Source: an uncultured Lachnospiraceae bacterium (GTDB lineage Bacteria; Bacillota; Clostridia; Lachnospirales; Lachnospiraceae). Taken from it: a stretch of DNA of 52,397 nucleotides. The DNA lies in NCBI GenBank assembly GCA_910587955.1, contig CAJUNN010000015.1, forward strand, positions 1-52,397, in the 5' to 3' direction. The notes beneath the pieces are model-generated. The model saw nothing but the letters and a program-made list of their open reading frames with translations, was not told the origin of the DNA and searched no databases. This document shows positions 9,632 through 20,300 of the stretch, piece after piece. The translations under genes were made by a program, and so were the position numbers. Each line of letters opens with the position of its first letter. Within the stretch, counting starts at the first letter, position 1.

Positions 9632-10380
9632 TGTCTGCTTTCTTCACTCCCCAGAAACGCCTCCATAGTAACCGACGTTCCAGAACTAATCCCTTCCTGC
9701 CTCACTACCGTCTTCACCGTATTCAAGAGAATTCCAAGATCTCCCAAAAACGTAATCTTGTCCACATATCTTACATCATCCTCAAACCTCTCCTCCCAGG
9801 AAAGGCTGTTCCTTCCGCTTATCTGAGCAAGCCCTGTCAGTCCCGGCCTAACTTCGTGTCTCCTGGCCTGATGCGCATTATATCTGGGTAGATACTCTGC
9901 CAGGAGAGGCCGCGGTCCCACCAGAGACATATCCCCTTTCAGAATATTAAATAATTCCGGCAGCTCATCCAGACTTGTACTCCGAAGCTTTTTCCCAAAG
10001 GGAGTCAGCCTCACTTCATCCGGAAGCAGCTCTCCACTTTGATCTCTTTTATCCGTCATTGTGCGGAATTTATAAAGTTTAAATATTTTTCCGTCCAACC
10101 CTGGACGTTCCTGAATAAACAGAACCGGACTCCCTAATCTTATCCGGACCAGCAAGGCCGTTACTGCTAAAACCGGGGAAAATAAAAGAAGCGCCATACC
10201 GGATAAAATAAAATCAAAGGGGCGCTTTAACATTGCCTCATAGAGACTATACGGGACATGTCTTCCTTGTTGATTGCTTTTTTCCTGTGATTTCTTCGTT
10301 CCTGCATAAGCACCTGCTGCCAAGACGATTCCTCCTGCCAACAGCATGCCTGCCATTTGATATTTTTTTATTTTTTTCAC
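9628..10380 (-). CDS. pglC: Initiating phosphoglycosyltransferase, PglC-like
   Basis: About 250 aa bacterial sugar transferase. The core from KRPFDFILSG onward has the re-entrant membrane hairpin, the FKLYKFRTM segment, the catalytic DELPELFNILKGDMSLVGPRP block and RPGLTGLAQISGR. This enzyme transfers a phospho-sugar from a UDP-sugar to undecaprenyl phosphate, the committed first step. An additional hydrophobic segment (MAGMLLAGGIVLAAGAYAG) and a polar linker precede the PglC-type core, so the protein has an extra N-terminal membrane anchor compared with minimal PglC. The likely start is the GTG at 10378-10380, overlapping the aminotransferase stop as GTGA with AGGTG six bases upstream; an ATG at 10393-10395 is the alternative. 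Confidence 0.87.
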   Translation of the reverse strand: MKKIKKYQMAGMLLAGGIVLAAGAYAGTKKSQEKSNQQGRHVPYSLYEAMLKRPFDFILSGMALLLFSPVLAVTALLVRIRLGSPVLFIQERPGLDGKIFKLYKFRTMTDKRDQSGELLPDEVRLTPFGKKLRSTSLDELPELFNILKGDMSLVGPRPLLAEYLPRYNAHQARRHEVRPGLTGLAQISGRNSLSWEERFEDDVRYVDKITFLGDLGILLNTVKTVVRQEGISSGTSVTMEAFLGSEESRQ

Positions 10381-11702
10381 TGAAAACACCTGCATATGAT
10401 TTCTATCACTCTATTCTGTTGTTCCTCTGTCATTTTAATATCAGAAGGAAGGCAGACTCCCCGCTTAAAAATATCCGCTCCCACATCCAATACCGTATCC
10501 CCCAGCAAATACGCATCACTTAAGGCACGGCCATTACCTTCCTTTGTTACAAACCCATGATTCCTGTAAATGGGCTGCATGTGCATGGGTTTCCACACAG
10601 GTCTTCCCTCTGCTTGAAAACTTTTTAAAACATCTAAAATTTCATCCGGACAGGTTTTCCCTATCTCGTGTACCCATGCCGAACTCTTTGCAGATCGTTC
10701 TGCCCTGCACATTGCCTTCTTATCGATTATTAAACATGACAGCCAATAATTGGGACTGGCAATTTCTTTTTCAAAACAATTAAGCGCTACCGGCAGCGTT
10801 TTAAATCCTGCCCGATACCGCTCATAAATTTCTCTTTTCCTGTCAATATGTTCTTTAAGATAAGGGAGCTGTCCCCGCACAATCCCCGCAATCACATTGC
10901 TCATCCGGTAATTATAGCCAAGTTCCTCATGTTCATACCAGGCAGCTGCCTCTCTTGACTGGGTACTCCATTTCTTTGCCCGGCCAGCATCTTCACCGTC
11001 GTTTAGCAAAAGCATTCCTCCGCTGCTTCCGGTGATAATTTTATTTCCATTAAAGCTAACCACTCCATAATCACCGAAAGTTCCCGTCTGTCTGTTCTTA
11101 TAAGAAGCTCCTAGTGATTCTGCTGCGTCCTCAACAAGCAATGCCCCGTGTTTTCTGCATATACTACAAATTTCATCCATTTTAGCCGGAGTCCCATAGA
11201 GATGAGCCAGAACCACCAGCTTTACATCAGGATACAGCTCAAACGCTTTCTCTAAAGCTTCTGGGCACATATTCCAAGTATCCGGTTCCGTATCAATAAA
11301 TACAGGCTCACCACCCTCATAGACAACTGGATTTACAGTCGCATCAAAAGTCATATCCGAGCAGAAAACCCGCACTCCTTTCAGGCTTCCGCCTGTTCCC
11401 AATCCAGCCGGAGTTGAAATCCCGGTACTGCTTCCATACAGCCTTTTTGCCGCAAGTTTAACTGCCAAATGAATGGCTGCCGTACCGCAGCTTAACCCTA
11501 CCGCATATTTCACTCCAACCTGAGCCGCTATCTCCTGCTCCAAAATATTGATGTTCTCTCCTACGGTAGACATCCAGTTTGTTTCATAAGCCTCCAATAC
11601 ATAACGCATCTCATCTCCGTGCATAGTAGGCGATGCGAGAAGTACCTTCGGCTCTATGGGTTGTATTTCTTTAAAACGCAAATCGGATTTGTAATCATAC
11701 AT
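10377..11702 (-). CDS. pglE: PglE-like DegT/DnrJ/EryC1 aminotransferase
   Basis: 441 aa PLP-dependent sugar aminotransferase. It has GLSCGTAAIHLAVKLA, LVEDAAESLGASY and the PLP-lysine segment SFNGNKIITGSSGGM. The opening VLLASPTMHGDEMRYVLEA matches the PglE/WecE-type class that aminates UDP-4-keto-6-deoxy sugars using glutamate. With the PglF-like dehydratase upstream and PglC/D-like genes downstream it completes the bacillosamine series. An insertion around residues 90-110 (after AAKRLYG) makes it longer than the roughly 390 aa typical of the family. The ATG at 11700-11702 has GAGG upstream and starts 11 bp after loaP. Confidence 0.85.
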   Translation of the reverse strand: MYDYKSDLRFKEIQPIEPKVLLASPTMHGDEMRYVLEAYETNWMSTVGENINILEQEIAAQVGVKYAVGLSCGTAAIHLAVKLAAKRLYGSSTGISTPAGLGTGGSLKGVRVFCSDMTFDATVNPVVYEGGEPVFIDTEPDTWNMCPEALEKAFELYPDVKLVVLAHLYGTPAKMDEICSICRKHGALLVEDAAESLGASYKNRQTGTFGDYGVVSFNGNKIITGSSGGMLLLNDGEDAGRAKKWSTQSREAAAWYEHEELGYNYRMSNVIAGIVRGQLPYLKEHIDRKREIYERYRAGFKTLPVALNCFEKEIASPNYWLSCLIIDKKAMCRAERSAKSSAWVHEIGKTCPDEILDVLKSFQAEGRPVWKPMHMQPIYRNHGFVTKEGNGRALSDAYLLGDTVLDVGADIFKRGVCLPSDIKMTEEQQNRVIEIICRCFQ

Positions 11703-11713
11703 ATTATGTTCCT

Positions 11714-12223
11714 CTATTCACACTTTGTTACAATTTCCAATCCCACCTGGACTGTCAGTGTTCTTCCCAGCATAGGGACCTCCAAAAACGCTTTTCTTTT
11801 ATGCCTGTCAATTTTCCGTATCATAGCCTCCATACCCACAAGAGGGCCGTCGGTTACTATAACTTTGTTTCCCTCAATATATCCCTCCGAATGTTTTACC
11901 AATCGTTCCTTCCCAGACAGTGCTTCTATAATAGCAATATCTTCCTCTGTCATAGGCGTCCATTTTTCACCAATACCAAGAAGCTTTGTCAGCTGGGGAA
12001 CTTGTTTCAAAGCCAGATACAAGCCTTCCACATCTTCTGTAATAATAAAAATATAACCTGGAAACAAAACCGTTCTTTCCGTCCGCCATTGCCCCAGGTA
12101 CTTTCTTTTGCGCTCATATTTGGGGACAAAATATTCCTCCAAATATCTCTGCACGCCATATTTTATTATCATCTCTAAGATCTGTTCTTCTTTTCCTGTA
12201 GATACCTGTATTACATACCACAT
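11714..12223 (-). CDS. loaP: LoaP, NusG-family antitermination protein
   Basis: 169 aa from the ATG at 12221-12223, preceded by a GGAAAAGAG ribosome site; an upstream GTG at 12266 has none. The N-terminal NGN domain begins MWYVIQVSTGKEEQ and includes the VLFPGYIFI segment. The C-terminal KOW domain includes GPLVGMEAMI and LGRTLTVQVGLEIV. The size and its place as first gene of a long glycan operon fit LoaP, the NusG paralogue described as promoting processive antitermination of long polysaccharide and antibiotic operons. It probably acts on its own operon through RNA hairpins in the leader directly upstream. Housekeeping NusG is an unlikely alternative, as that is normally linked to secE/rplK. 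Confidence 0.85.
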   Translation of the reverse strand: MWYVIQVSTGKEEQILEMIIKYGVQRYLEEYFVPKYERKRKYLGQWRTERTVLFPGYIFIITEDVEGLYLALKQVPQLTKLLGIGEKWTPMTEEDIAIIEALSGKERLVKHSEGYIEGNKVIVTDGPLVGMEAMIRKIDRHKRKAFLEVPMLGRTLTVQVGLEIVTKCE

Positions 12224-12381
12224 ATGCGTACTCTTTTCCAAAATTGAGTATGCTCCGCCATTCCGCACCTTCGTGCGGCTCTTTATCTGCTCTTATATCC
12301 ACCATCTGTCAAAACGCGGCGAAGCGACGATTTTGATAATCCGGTTTTTAATATTCTATAGTTAATTCACTTTTTTCCACT
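12224..12381 (-). promoter_or_regulatory. Structured leader of the loaP operon
   Basis: About 157 nt of predicted 5' leader between the promoter and loaP. Two hairpins are visible on the minus strand. One (12309-12334) has closing arms CAAAA/TTTTG, a CG-rich upper stem with bulged U residues and a UUCG-containing loop. The other (12263-12278) has CCGCAC/GTGCGG arms around GAAG. Neither is followed by a U-run, so they are not simple terminators. LoaP is known to need a leader RNA hairpin for antitermination in Bacillus; assigning that role to one of these hairpins is inference. Confidence 0.6.
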
Positions 12382-12387
12382 TTTGCT

Positions 12388-12416
12388 ATTGTATCAGCAT
12401 GTATTAAGTTTTTCAA
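12388..12416 (-). promoter_or_regulatory. Promoter of the loaP glycan operon
   Basis: Minus-strand TTGAAA (12411-12416), 17-bp spacer, TACAAT (12388-12393): a near-consensus vegetative promoter. Predicted transcription start is near 12381, giving a leader of about 157 nt before loaP. It lies in the gap after the pglF-like gene. Confidence 0.75.
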
Positions 12417-12437
12417 GCCTGAAAATGAATTTCCTGC

Positions 12438-14309
12438 CTATTCGGCCTCTTTCACAGCATAAGTCGGCACAATCTCCCGCACCTTCCGTCGGATATCCAG
12501 AGAATCTTCTTCCGCAATCCTCCGCAGCTCCTCCAAATCCGATAAAAACTTCCCTTCATCAAATTCAATGGGCTTTCCGATATGAATCAGCTTATTCTCC
12601 GTCTCCTGCAATCCCTCTTCACTCATAAGAAGCTCCTCATACAGCTTCTCTCCCGGCCGTAGGCCGGTAAATTCAATTTGGATATCCTCAAATGGCTTAT
12701 AGCCGGATAAACGGATCAGATTTTTGGCCAAATCCAGAATCTTCACAGGCTCTCCCATATCCAGGACAAAAATCTCCCCGCCTTTTGCAAGGGCTCCCGC
12801 CTGGAGCACCAGGGAAACGGCTTCCGGGATGGTCATAAAATACCGGATAATCTCCGGGTGGGTGACAGTTACCGGCCCGCCCTGCTCAATCTGCTTTTTG
12901 AACAGAGGAATGACGCTGCCGTTGCTACCCAGCACATTGCCGAAACGCACTGCCACAAAGTCTGTCTTGGAGCGCTGATTCATCATTTGTATAATCATCT
13001 CACAAATGCGCTTGGAAGCTCCCATAATATTCGTGGGATTTACCGCCTTATCCGTAGAAATCAAGACAAAGCGGTGAACTCCGTGCTTGTCCGCTGCCTG
13101 CGCCGTTTTATACGTGCCGAAAACATTATTTTTCACAGCCTCATTGGGACTGTCCTCCATCAGCGGCACATGCTTATGGGCCGCTGCATGGTAAACAATA
13201 TCGGGACGATAGGCTGCGAAAACAGACTCCATCCGATGGGTATTGCGCACCGACGCAATCAAAACCACCAAATCCAAATTCGGAAATTTCTGTTTTAACT
13301 CCTGCTGTATATCATAGGCATTATTTTCATAAATATCCACAAGGATCAGTTTTTTCGGTTCATGGGCCGCAATCTGGCGGCAGAGCTCGCTTCCGATGGA
13401 GCCTCCCCCCCCAGTTACCAGAATGGTCTTTCCTGACACATACCCCATCACGGAATCCACCTGCAGCCGGATGGGCTCCCTGCCCAGCAAATCTTCAATC
13501 TCAACCCGCCGCAGTTTGGAAACGCTAACCTCCCCGTTGATCATCTGATACAGACCAGGAAGCACCTTCATCTCACAGCCGGTTTCCTGGCAGATCTGAA
13601 GAATTTCCCGGATCTCCGCCTGAGGCACCGACGGAAGCGCCACTACAATCTCTTCCACCTTCAGCTCGTGGGCATAGAAAGGAATCTCCTCCCTCCCGCC
13701 TACAATCTTAACTCCCCGCAGATACTTCCCGTGCTTGGCCGTATTGTCGTCAATCACACAGCAAACCTTCTGGTCCAGATAGCGGCTGTTCTGGAACTCT
13801 TTAATAATCATAGCTCCGGCTTCCCCGGCTCCCACCACCATGGTATTCTTTCTGGCGTCTCCCCGAAGCCCGGTACGTTTCTCCTGCAACATCCGCAGAA
13901 TCCGGTATGCAAAGCGCAGGCTTCCAATTCCGGTAATCAGAATCACGTACTTCATCAAATAGTAGGAAACGGGCATTCGCATCTTAAGGCATGCCATAAT
14001 CACTATCTGAAGCACAAGGCTTACGGAACAAGCCCCAATTACATTCAAGAGCTCCGTGGTACTGGCAAAACGCCAGACACTGCGGTACAATTTAAAAAGT
14101 ACAAACAATACAATCGTCAGGACCAGGGAAACCGGCAGATAACGCAGCTCATACCTCACATAGGTCATGTCCATTCTGCTAAAACGGAAATCAAACCGGA
14201 TATAGAGCGCCAGAAATCCCGACAGGGTAATCAGAATCAAATCTAAAATAACCAGCAGAGCAATCCTGTTCTTGGGCGCATTTTTCTCAATGAACTTTTC
14301 TACATTCAT
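12438..14309 (-). CDS. pglF: PglF/CapD-like UDP-GlcNAc 4,6-dehydratase
   Basis: 623 aa membrane-bound nucleotide-sugar dehydratase. Four N-terminal transmembrane helices are followed by a CoA-binding-like Rossmann domain (VVGAGEAGAMI) and the catalytic SDR domain with TGGGGSIGSELCRQIA, YHAAAHKHVPLME and STDKAVNPTNIMGASKR, where the usual active-site Tyr is replaced by Met as in this family. It converts UDP-GlcNAc to UDP-4-keto-6-deoxy-HexNAc, the first step towards bacillosamine. The ATG at 14307-14309 is preferred: AAGAGGT lies just upstream, and the more upstream ATG at 14357 falls upstream of the predicted promoter -10. It has its own promoter but no clear terminator, so read-through into loaP is possible. 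Confidence 0.88.
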   Translation of the reverse strand: MNVEKFIEKNAPKNRIALLVILDLILITLSGFLALYIRFDFRFSRMDMTYVRYELRYLPVSLVLTIVLFVLFKLYRSVWRFASTTELLNVIGACSVSLVLQIVIMACLKMRMPVSYYLMKYVILITGIGSLRFAYRILRMLQEKRTGLRGDARKNTMVVGAGEAGAMIIKEFQNSRYLDQKVCCVIDDNTAKHGKYLRGVKIVGGREEIPFYAHELKVEEIVVALPSVPQAEIREILQICQETGCEMKVLPGLYQMINGEVSVSKLRRVEIEDLLGREPIRLQVDSVMGYVSGKTILVTGGGGSIGSELCRQIAAHEPKKLILVDIYENNAYDIQQELKQKFPNLDLVVLIASVRNTHRMESVFAAYRPDIVYHAAAHKHVPLMEDSPNEAVKNNVFGTYKTAQAADKHGVHRFVLISTDKAVNPTNIMGASKRICEMIIQMMNQRSKTDFVAVRFGNVLGSNGSVIPLFKKQIEQGGPVTVTHPEIIRYFMTIPEAVSLVLQAGALAKGGEIFVLDMGEPVKILDLAKNLIRLSGYKPFEDIQIEFTGLRPGEKLYEELLMSEEGLQETENKLIHIGKPIEFDEGKFLSDLEELRRIAEEDSLDIRRKVREIVPTYAVKEAE

Positions 14310-14345
14310 AACGTACCTCTTTTGCATCTGTACATATATGTAATC

Positions 14346-14374
14346 ATTATACAGCAAGATTGCTCCTCTGGCAA
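14346..14374 (-). promoter_or_regulatory. Promoter of the pglF-like gene
   Basis: Minus-strand TTGCCA (14369-14374), 17-bp spacer, TATAAT (14346-14351), with a start expected near 14339, about 30 bases before the ATG. It sits immediately after the stop codon of the giant gene and is one base off consensus in the -35. Confidence 0.75.
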
Positions 14375-14381
14375 ATTTTAA

Positions 14382-17300
14382 TTACATGGGGAAGGCATAT
14401 GGCATTCCGTTTAGTTTCTCCTCCTGATAGCCCGGCACAAGCGTCTTCCAGTTCATCGCCATAACTTCCTGAGCTGCTTTAAACCGATTTCTCTGCGCAT
14501 TGGAAGGGAACCACATGCTGTTTGCATCATACTCGCTAATAAGCTTCTCAGAAGAATCACTGGAAGGCACCACCGGCGTATCCATATACCGATACACATA
14601 GTACGCAGGCTTATACTTCTCATCTTCATCACGAAGCCCCATGGACAAACCATCCCTCACTTCCCTGGGATCGTCTTTCTCTGCCCGGATGGTAAAAGCA
14701 AGCACTCTGTCATTAAATTCTGCAATATAATAAGCCTGGGCAAGTGCCCTTGCCTGTCCTTTTTCACCGCCGCTTCCTGTGGAGGTCCAGCCCTGCTCCG
14801 AAAGAATCATTTTAATGCTGCCGGAGCTTCTGTCATACCGATTCTCCATATCCGCCAGATACTGATTTAGATAATGCAAATTCCGCATAGAGATAAAGGG
14901 ACTGTTTACACTGTTGGTGGTGTTGGAGCCGTCATTCCAAAAATCCGTTCTGGTCAGAGGCGCAGAATAAGGATGGAACGATAGATCCCAACTGACAAAA
15001 GGCGCTTCGGAATACATTTGAGAAGCAAAACTGTTCAAAACAGACTTTCCTGCATACCCGGCTACTGCCTGGGTCCAAGCATTGTCCAAAGAAATAAATA
15101 CCCTGGAACTGGGCCTGGTCTGCTTGACTCCAGAATACAAAGTCCGAAAGGCATTGGCATACCCTTTCATAAAATCGGAAAGTCCCATACCTCCTGTGTA
15201 GTTCCAGGCATTGCAGGAATTCACCTCATTTCCAAGAATCCAGTTGGATACATAACAATCATCCTGTCCGAAAATCTCGCCCAAATAGCTGAACACTGCC
15301 TCCAGTCGCTCCTGGGATGACTGGTTTCTTGTATTTAAAGCGTAATAGGGAGCCGCTCCCGCCCTTCTCGCGGACGGTTCAATCATATCCAGCAGCCCGG
15401 AATCGTAGCTCATCAATATAGCAAATGTAATCTGAACGGGTTCTCGTTTTCTGCCGTATTGGTCCGTCTCCTCCTGATTAAATCTTGAAACCGTTCCGCG
15501 CAAAGCAGACAGAGAATCAAAATAATAAACTTTACCTTTATAAAAATACTCCACGCAGCCTTCCTGTTTTCCCTTCAGCACTACTTTTTTTAAATCCAGA
15601 TTCATCAATGTGTTTTTCGTACCTGCATCAATGACCCATTCTGCTCTTGCTCCCTGAATCCCCTTCTTAGAAGAAGGCATATAATAAGGAGTATCAATTT
15701 TTGCCGCAAACTCCGGATTCGACACATAAGCCCCTGAACTAATCACGGTATACCCATTCTCCCCGCTCTTCACTGCCAGGGCATATTTGCTCATAAGAAC
15801 CTCCTGCAGGTTCCTGTCTCCGTCAAACTCCCGGGGAAGGGGAATCTGGAACTCATAGCGGAAAGTCTCCCCGCCGAATTCTCCGTCTTCTTTCGAAATA
15901 CTGTGAAGAGGCTTAAGGCTCAGCATTTTATGGGAATAGGAATCCACCCGGAGCAGATAGTAATTCCCGTCTCCGCAGTAACTTTTCACCCTTCCTTTCA
16001 CCCTAAATTCTGCCCGGATACAGTCCTTTCCATCCGCATCCTTTTCTAAAGCAAAGGTATCAAATTCAGCCGCTCTTCCAAAAGGCTTTATCTCTTTCTC
16101 AAGAAAAACTCCCTTTTCATCAAAATGGCAGTATTCGTTGTCCACATAATACCATCCCCCTCTGTAAGCCGCACCGGTAAGACTATGGAAATAGTATTTC
16201 CCCGCATGTTCCCCGGACTTAATGGTCAGCCACCCGGTTACCTGCTTTCCGTTTCCGTCATAGTAGTAAATATCCCCGCTCTCCGGATCCGTATAGAAAC
16301 ATCCGTTTACATCGATCGCCCCCGTATCCGGCTTGCTGTAATACCTTGCCGTTCCCACGGTAAAATGTCCTTTCTGCAGGGCTCCCGTTGCAGAGTCAAA
16401 ATAGTACTTCCAGGATACGATCTTGTTAGAACCCTTCAATACTTTATTTTTATAAATACAGTACCAATTTTCCGCCGCTTCCGTTCCGTCTGCGCCGGGT
16501 TCCTCTACACGGTACCAGATATACCCCGGGCTGTCCTCACCTTCCGGTGTAACCTCCGCAGGCTCATCCGCCGGCAGGATTTCCCTGCCGTCTGTCCCGA
16601 AATATTTCCAAATGCGCCCTTCTTCCGGCACATCCAGCAGGAACCAGCCCGTCTGCATGACACCGCTGCCATTGAAATAATAAGCCGCCTTTTCTACATC
16701 TTCACCGCTTTGCAGGCTTCCCCTTACGGGAAGCTCTTTCCGATATCCGATCTGCATCGCATCATCTTGATCTGTATCAAAGTAATAGACTTTTCCCTCA
16801 ATCTCCTTCCAACCGGCCGCCCGCTGTCCATCCGTTCCATAGTAATAAGACTTCCCATTCACCTTCTCCCAGCCGGTTTTTAAAATCCCCTTGCTGTTAG
16901 CATAATAAGTCTTGCCGTCAATCACCACGGAACCGTTCTCAATCCGGAATCCCTCCTTGGGATCCAGCACATAGCAGGTGTTCCCAACCCAGCAAAGGCC
17001 TTTGCGCATTTCTCCGCTGATATTGAAGTAATAACTTCTTTTTACTCCATCGCTTTCTGTCAGTGTCAGCCAGCCCGTCTTCATGAGACCGTTTTTATCA
17101 AAATAATAGGTATCAAATTCTCCGGACTCCGGCTTCTCTCTCTGGCAGACGCCATCCACGAAATAAAGGAATTCCTCCTTTGCAGCCTTTCCCGTAAGCT
17201 CATCCGTATAATAGCGTTTACCGCTGATACCAAGCCAGCCTGTCTGTAACACACCGTTCTTATCAAAATAGTAGCGGCCGCTGTCTCCGTTGACAGAAAT

Positions 17301-20300
17301 CGTCTGCCAATCCCTGGCAAGCGTTGTTCCGTTCTTAAAATAATACTGGCTTCTGTCGCCAAGCTCCACCCAGTTTCCGTCCCTGCCTGGGATTACCTGG
17401 GCTTCCTCGCCTTCCTTAGTCACTGCATCAAAATAATACCAGCTCCCGTTCACCTTCTGCCAGCCGCTTAAGAGATACTCATACTTCCCTGTATAGTAGA
17501 GAACCTCCCTGCCATTCCTCTGAACGGAAATCAGCTCCAAGGGAGCGTTTTTCTCTAGCATACTTTTTTGCAGCACCTTGGTATCCACGTCAAAATAGTA
17601 ATCCTGCTTTCCGATTCTCACAAAGCCGGATGCCGCCAGGCCGTCGGAAGGCTCAAAATAGTAGCGCTGTTCCTCAATGGTCTTCCACCCGGTTACTCTT
17701 TTTCCGTTTCCGTCAAAATAGGAAATCTCTTTTCTGTCCCGGACCATTTCCTCCAGCTTATAACCGGAACGGTTGATGGCTCCGGTTGCCGGATCGCTGT
17801 AATACCAGGACTTCCCATCGGTAAAATGGCCCTTTTTCAACGCCCCGGTTGTACTGTCGAAATAGTAACGCCAGGTGCCGATATTGTAAAAGCCCTTCAA
17901 TACCTTGGAATCCTTCTGGATGCAGTACCAGTCGTTATTCACCAGATACCAGCGGTATCCGTTGACTTTATCGCCCTTCGGACCTGCATCCCGGTCTATT
18001 TTCGGCTCCATCTCCTTTCCATCTTTTCCGAAGAATTTCCAGACATTCTCTTTGTTTTCGCTGAAGCGGAACCATCCGGTCTGCAGAACGCCGCTGTTGT
18101 TAAAATAATAATCAGCCGTATTTATATCTGCTTGGCTTCCCTGCACAGGCAGTCCGGTTTGATACCCGGTCTGCATTGTCCCTGCTGCATCAAAGTAATA
18201 GACCTTTCCGTCAATCTCCTTCCAACCGGCCGCCCGCTGTCCGTCCGTTCCATAGTAATAAGACTTCCCGCCGGCCTTCTGCCAGCCGGTTTTTAAAATC
18301 CCGTCTCCATTGGCATAATAGCGGACGCCGCCTATCTCCACAGAATCGGAGATACGCTCACCCGTATCGGGATCCAGCACATACCTCTTATTTCCAATCC
18401 AGCAGATGCCTTTGAGCAAAATTCCGTTGGCATTGCAGTAGTATACATGCTTGACTTTCGGATCGCCGGCATCTGCCAAGGTAATCCATCCCGTCTTCAT
18501 CAATCCATTTGCATCAAAGTAATAGGAATTGTAGGTGTTTCCGACCCGAATCCCCTCTTCCCGGACACCATCCACAAAGGTCATAAACCCGCTTATGGCC
18601 TTTCCTGTATTCTCATCTGTGTAATACCGCTTCTTGCCGTCATTGATCCAGCCTTTTTTCAGAACTCCCTGGCTGTCAAAATAGTAACTTCCTTTCTCTC
18701 CGTCTACCGTAATCGTCTGCCAGCCCTTGGCCAATGTCTTTCCGTCCTTAAGCAGATGCTTGGTACCATTTTCCAAAACTATCAAGGTGTTTCGGCCGTC
18801 CTGAATTGCAGTGACTTCTCCGCCTTCTTTAGTCGCCGGATCAAAATAATACCATTCACCTTTTACACTGTACAGGCCGCTTAAGAGATGTTCTCCGCCG
18901 CCTGTGTAATAAAGCACTTCCCGGCCGCCGGCCTCCGTGATGCGCAGCAGGTCCTCTGCCATGGCTTTCTTAAGCTCCCCGCTGTTCCGATCAAAATAGT
19001 AGGCCTGCTTTCCGATCTGCTTCCATCCGCAGGCCGCCTGGCCATTGGAGGGCTCAAAATAGTATTTGATTTCATTCCCATCCGGGCCTTCGACGGTTTT
19101 CCATCCGGTCACACGCTTTCCATTGCCGTCAAAATAGTACCGCACCACGCGGCCGCTCTCCCCATCCGTCTCTTCCAGCAAACGGCTGGAAGGCTCAATT
19201 CTCCCGTCACCTGCATCACTGTAACAGTGGGTCTTGCCATCCAGGAAATGCCCTTTCATCAGAGCCCCGGCAGACTTATCAAGGTAGAATTTGTAGCCAC
19301 CTGTGGAGACAAAACGCCCCTTCACCAGGGTTTTATTGCTCTGAATGCAGTACCAGTCGTCTCCGATCTGATACCAGGTATAAGAATCATCCACACTGTT
19401 TTTGTCAAGCGGAACCACACCGGAAGGCATAGAACCTGTATCTGCAGGCTCTATTTCTTTCCCGTCCGCCCCGAAATACTTCCAGACAACACCTTCCTCC
19501 GGCATATTCAACGAAATCCAGCCCTTTTGCATCTCGCCTTTGCCATTAAAGTAATACGTACCGGCATTCTGGCCGTCTCCAATGATCACAAGCCCTGTCT
19601 GCATGGCTCCGGCGTCTTCCGAAGCACCGTTTTCCGTCCCCTCATCTTCCAGCAAATAGTAAGTAGCTTTCCCGATTTGCTGAAAGCCGGTCTGAAGAAC
19701 TCCCTTCTCGTCAAAATAGTACCTGGCCGAAGTACCGTCTGCGGCTTTGATGTTCTGCCAGCCTGTCTGGAACTTCCCATCCCCGTTCAGATAATACCAG
19801 TCTGCACCGATTTGCTGTCTTCCGCTGCGGATCTCGCCGCTCACCGGATCACCATAGCAGCGGTTGGCTCCTGCCAGGAACCAGCCTTTCTGCAGCTTTC
19901 CGGAAGAGGCGTCAAAATAATAGCGCCGCCCTCCAATGCTCTGATACTTCTTTAATAGGGTCTTATTATCATAGATACAGTAAGTGCCTGCACCCTCTCC
20001 TACTGCCACCTGATACCAGACATAGCGGCTGTCCGTTTCTACCCGCTGTTCCTCTCCGGCAGCCTCCGACAGATTTTGGACTGTCTGCTCAGCCCCGGTT
20101 TCCTCCAATAGATATTTCCACTCATAATCTCCACCTTTGGTGAACCGGCTCCATCCGGTTTTTAGTTTCCCGTTTTTATCTGCATAACAAGTTCCCACAC
20201 CCTGAATCTGGGCCATACCGCTGCCCTCGTCCAGACTGTCTGAACCCATAACCAGCTGTCCTGCTTCCTTGCCGCTGTCCCGGAAGACATAGCGGTCCTT

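Noticed and set aside
12114..12305. Short alternative frame upstream of and overlapping loaP
   Set aside because: No ribosome site at its ATG, and it runs out of frame through the NGN domain; the region is better explained as a structured leader.
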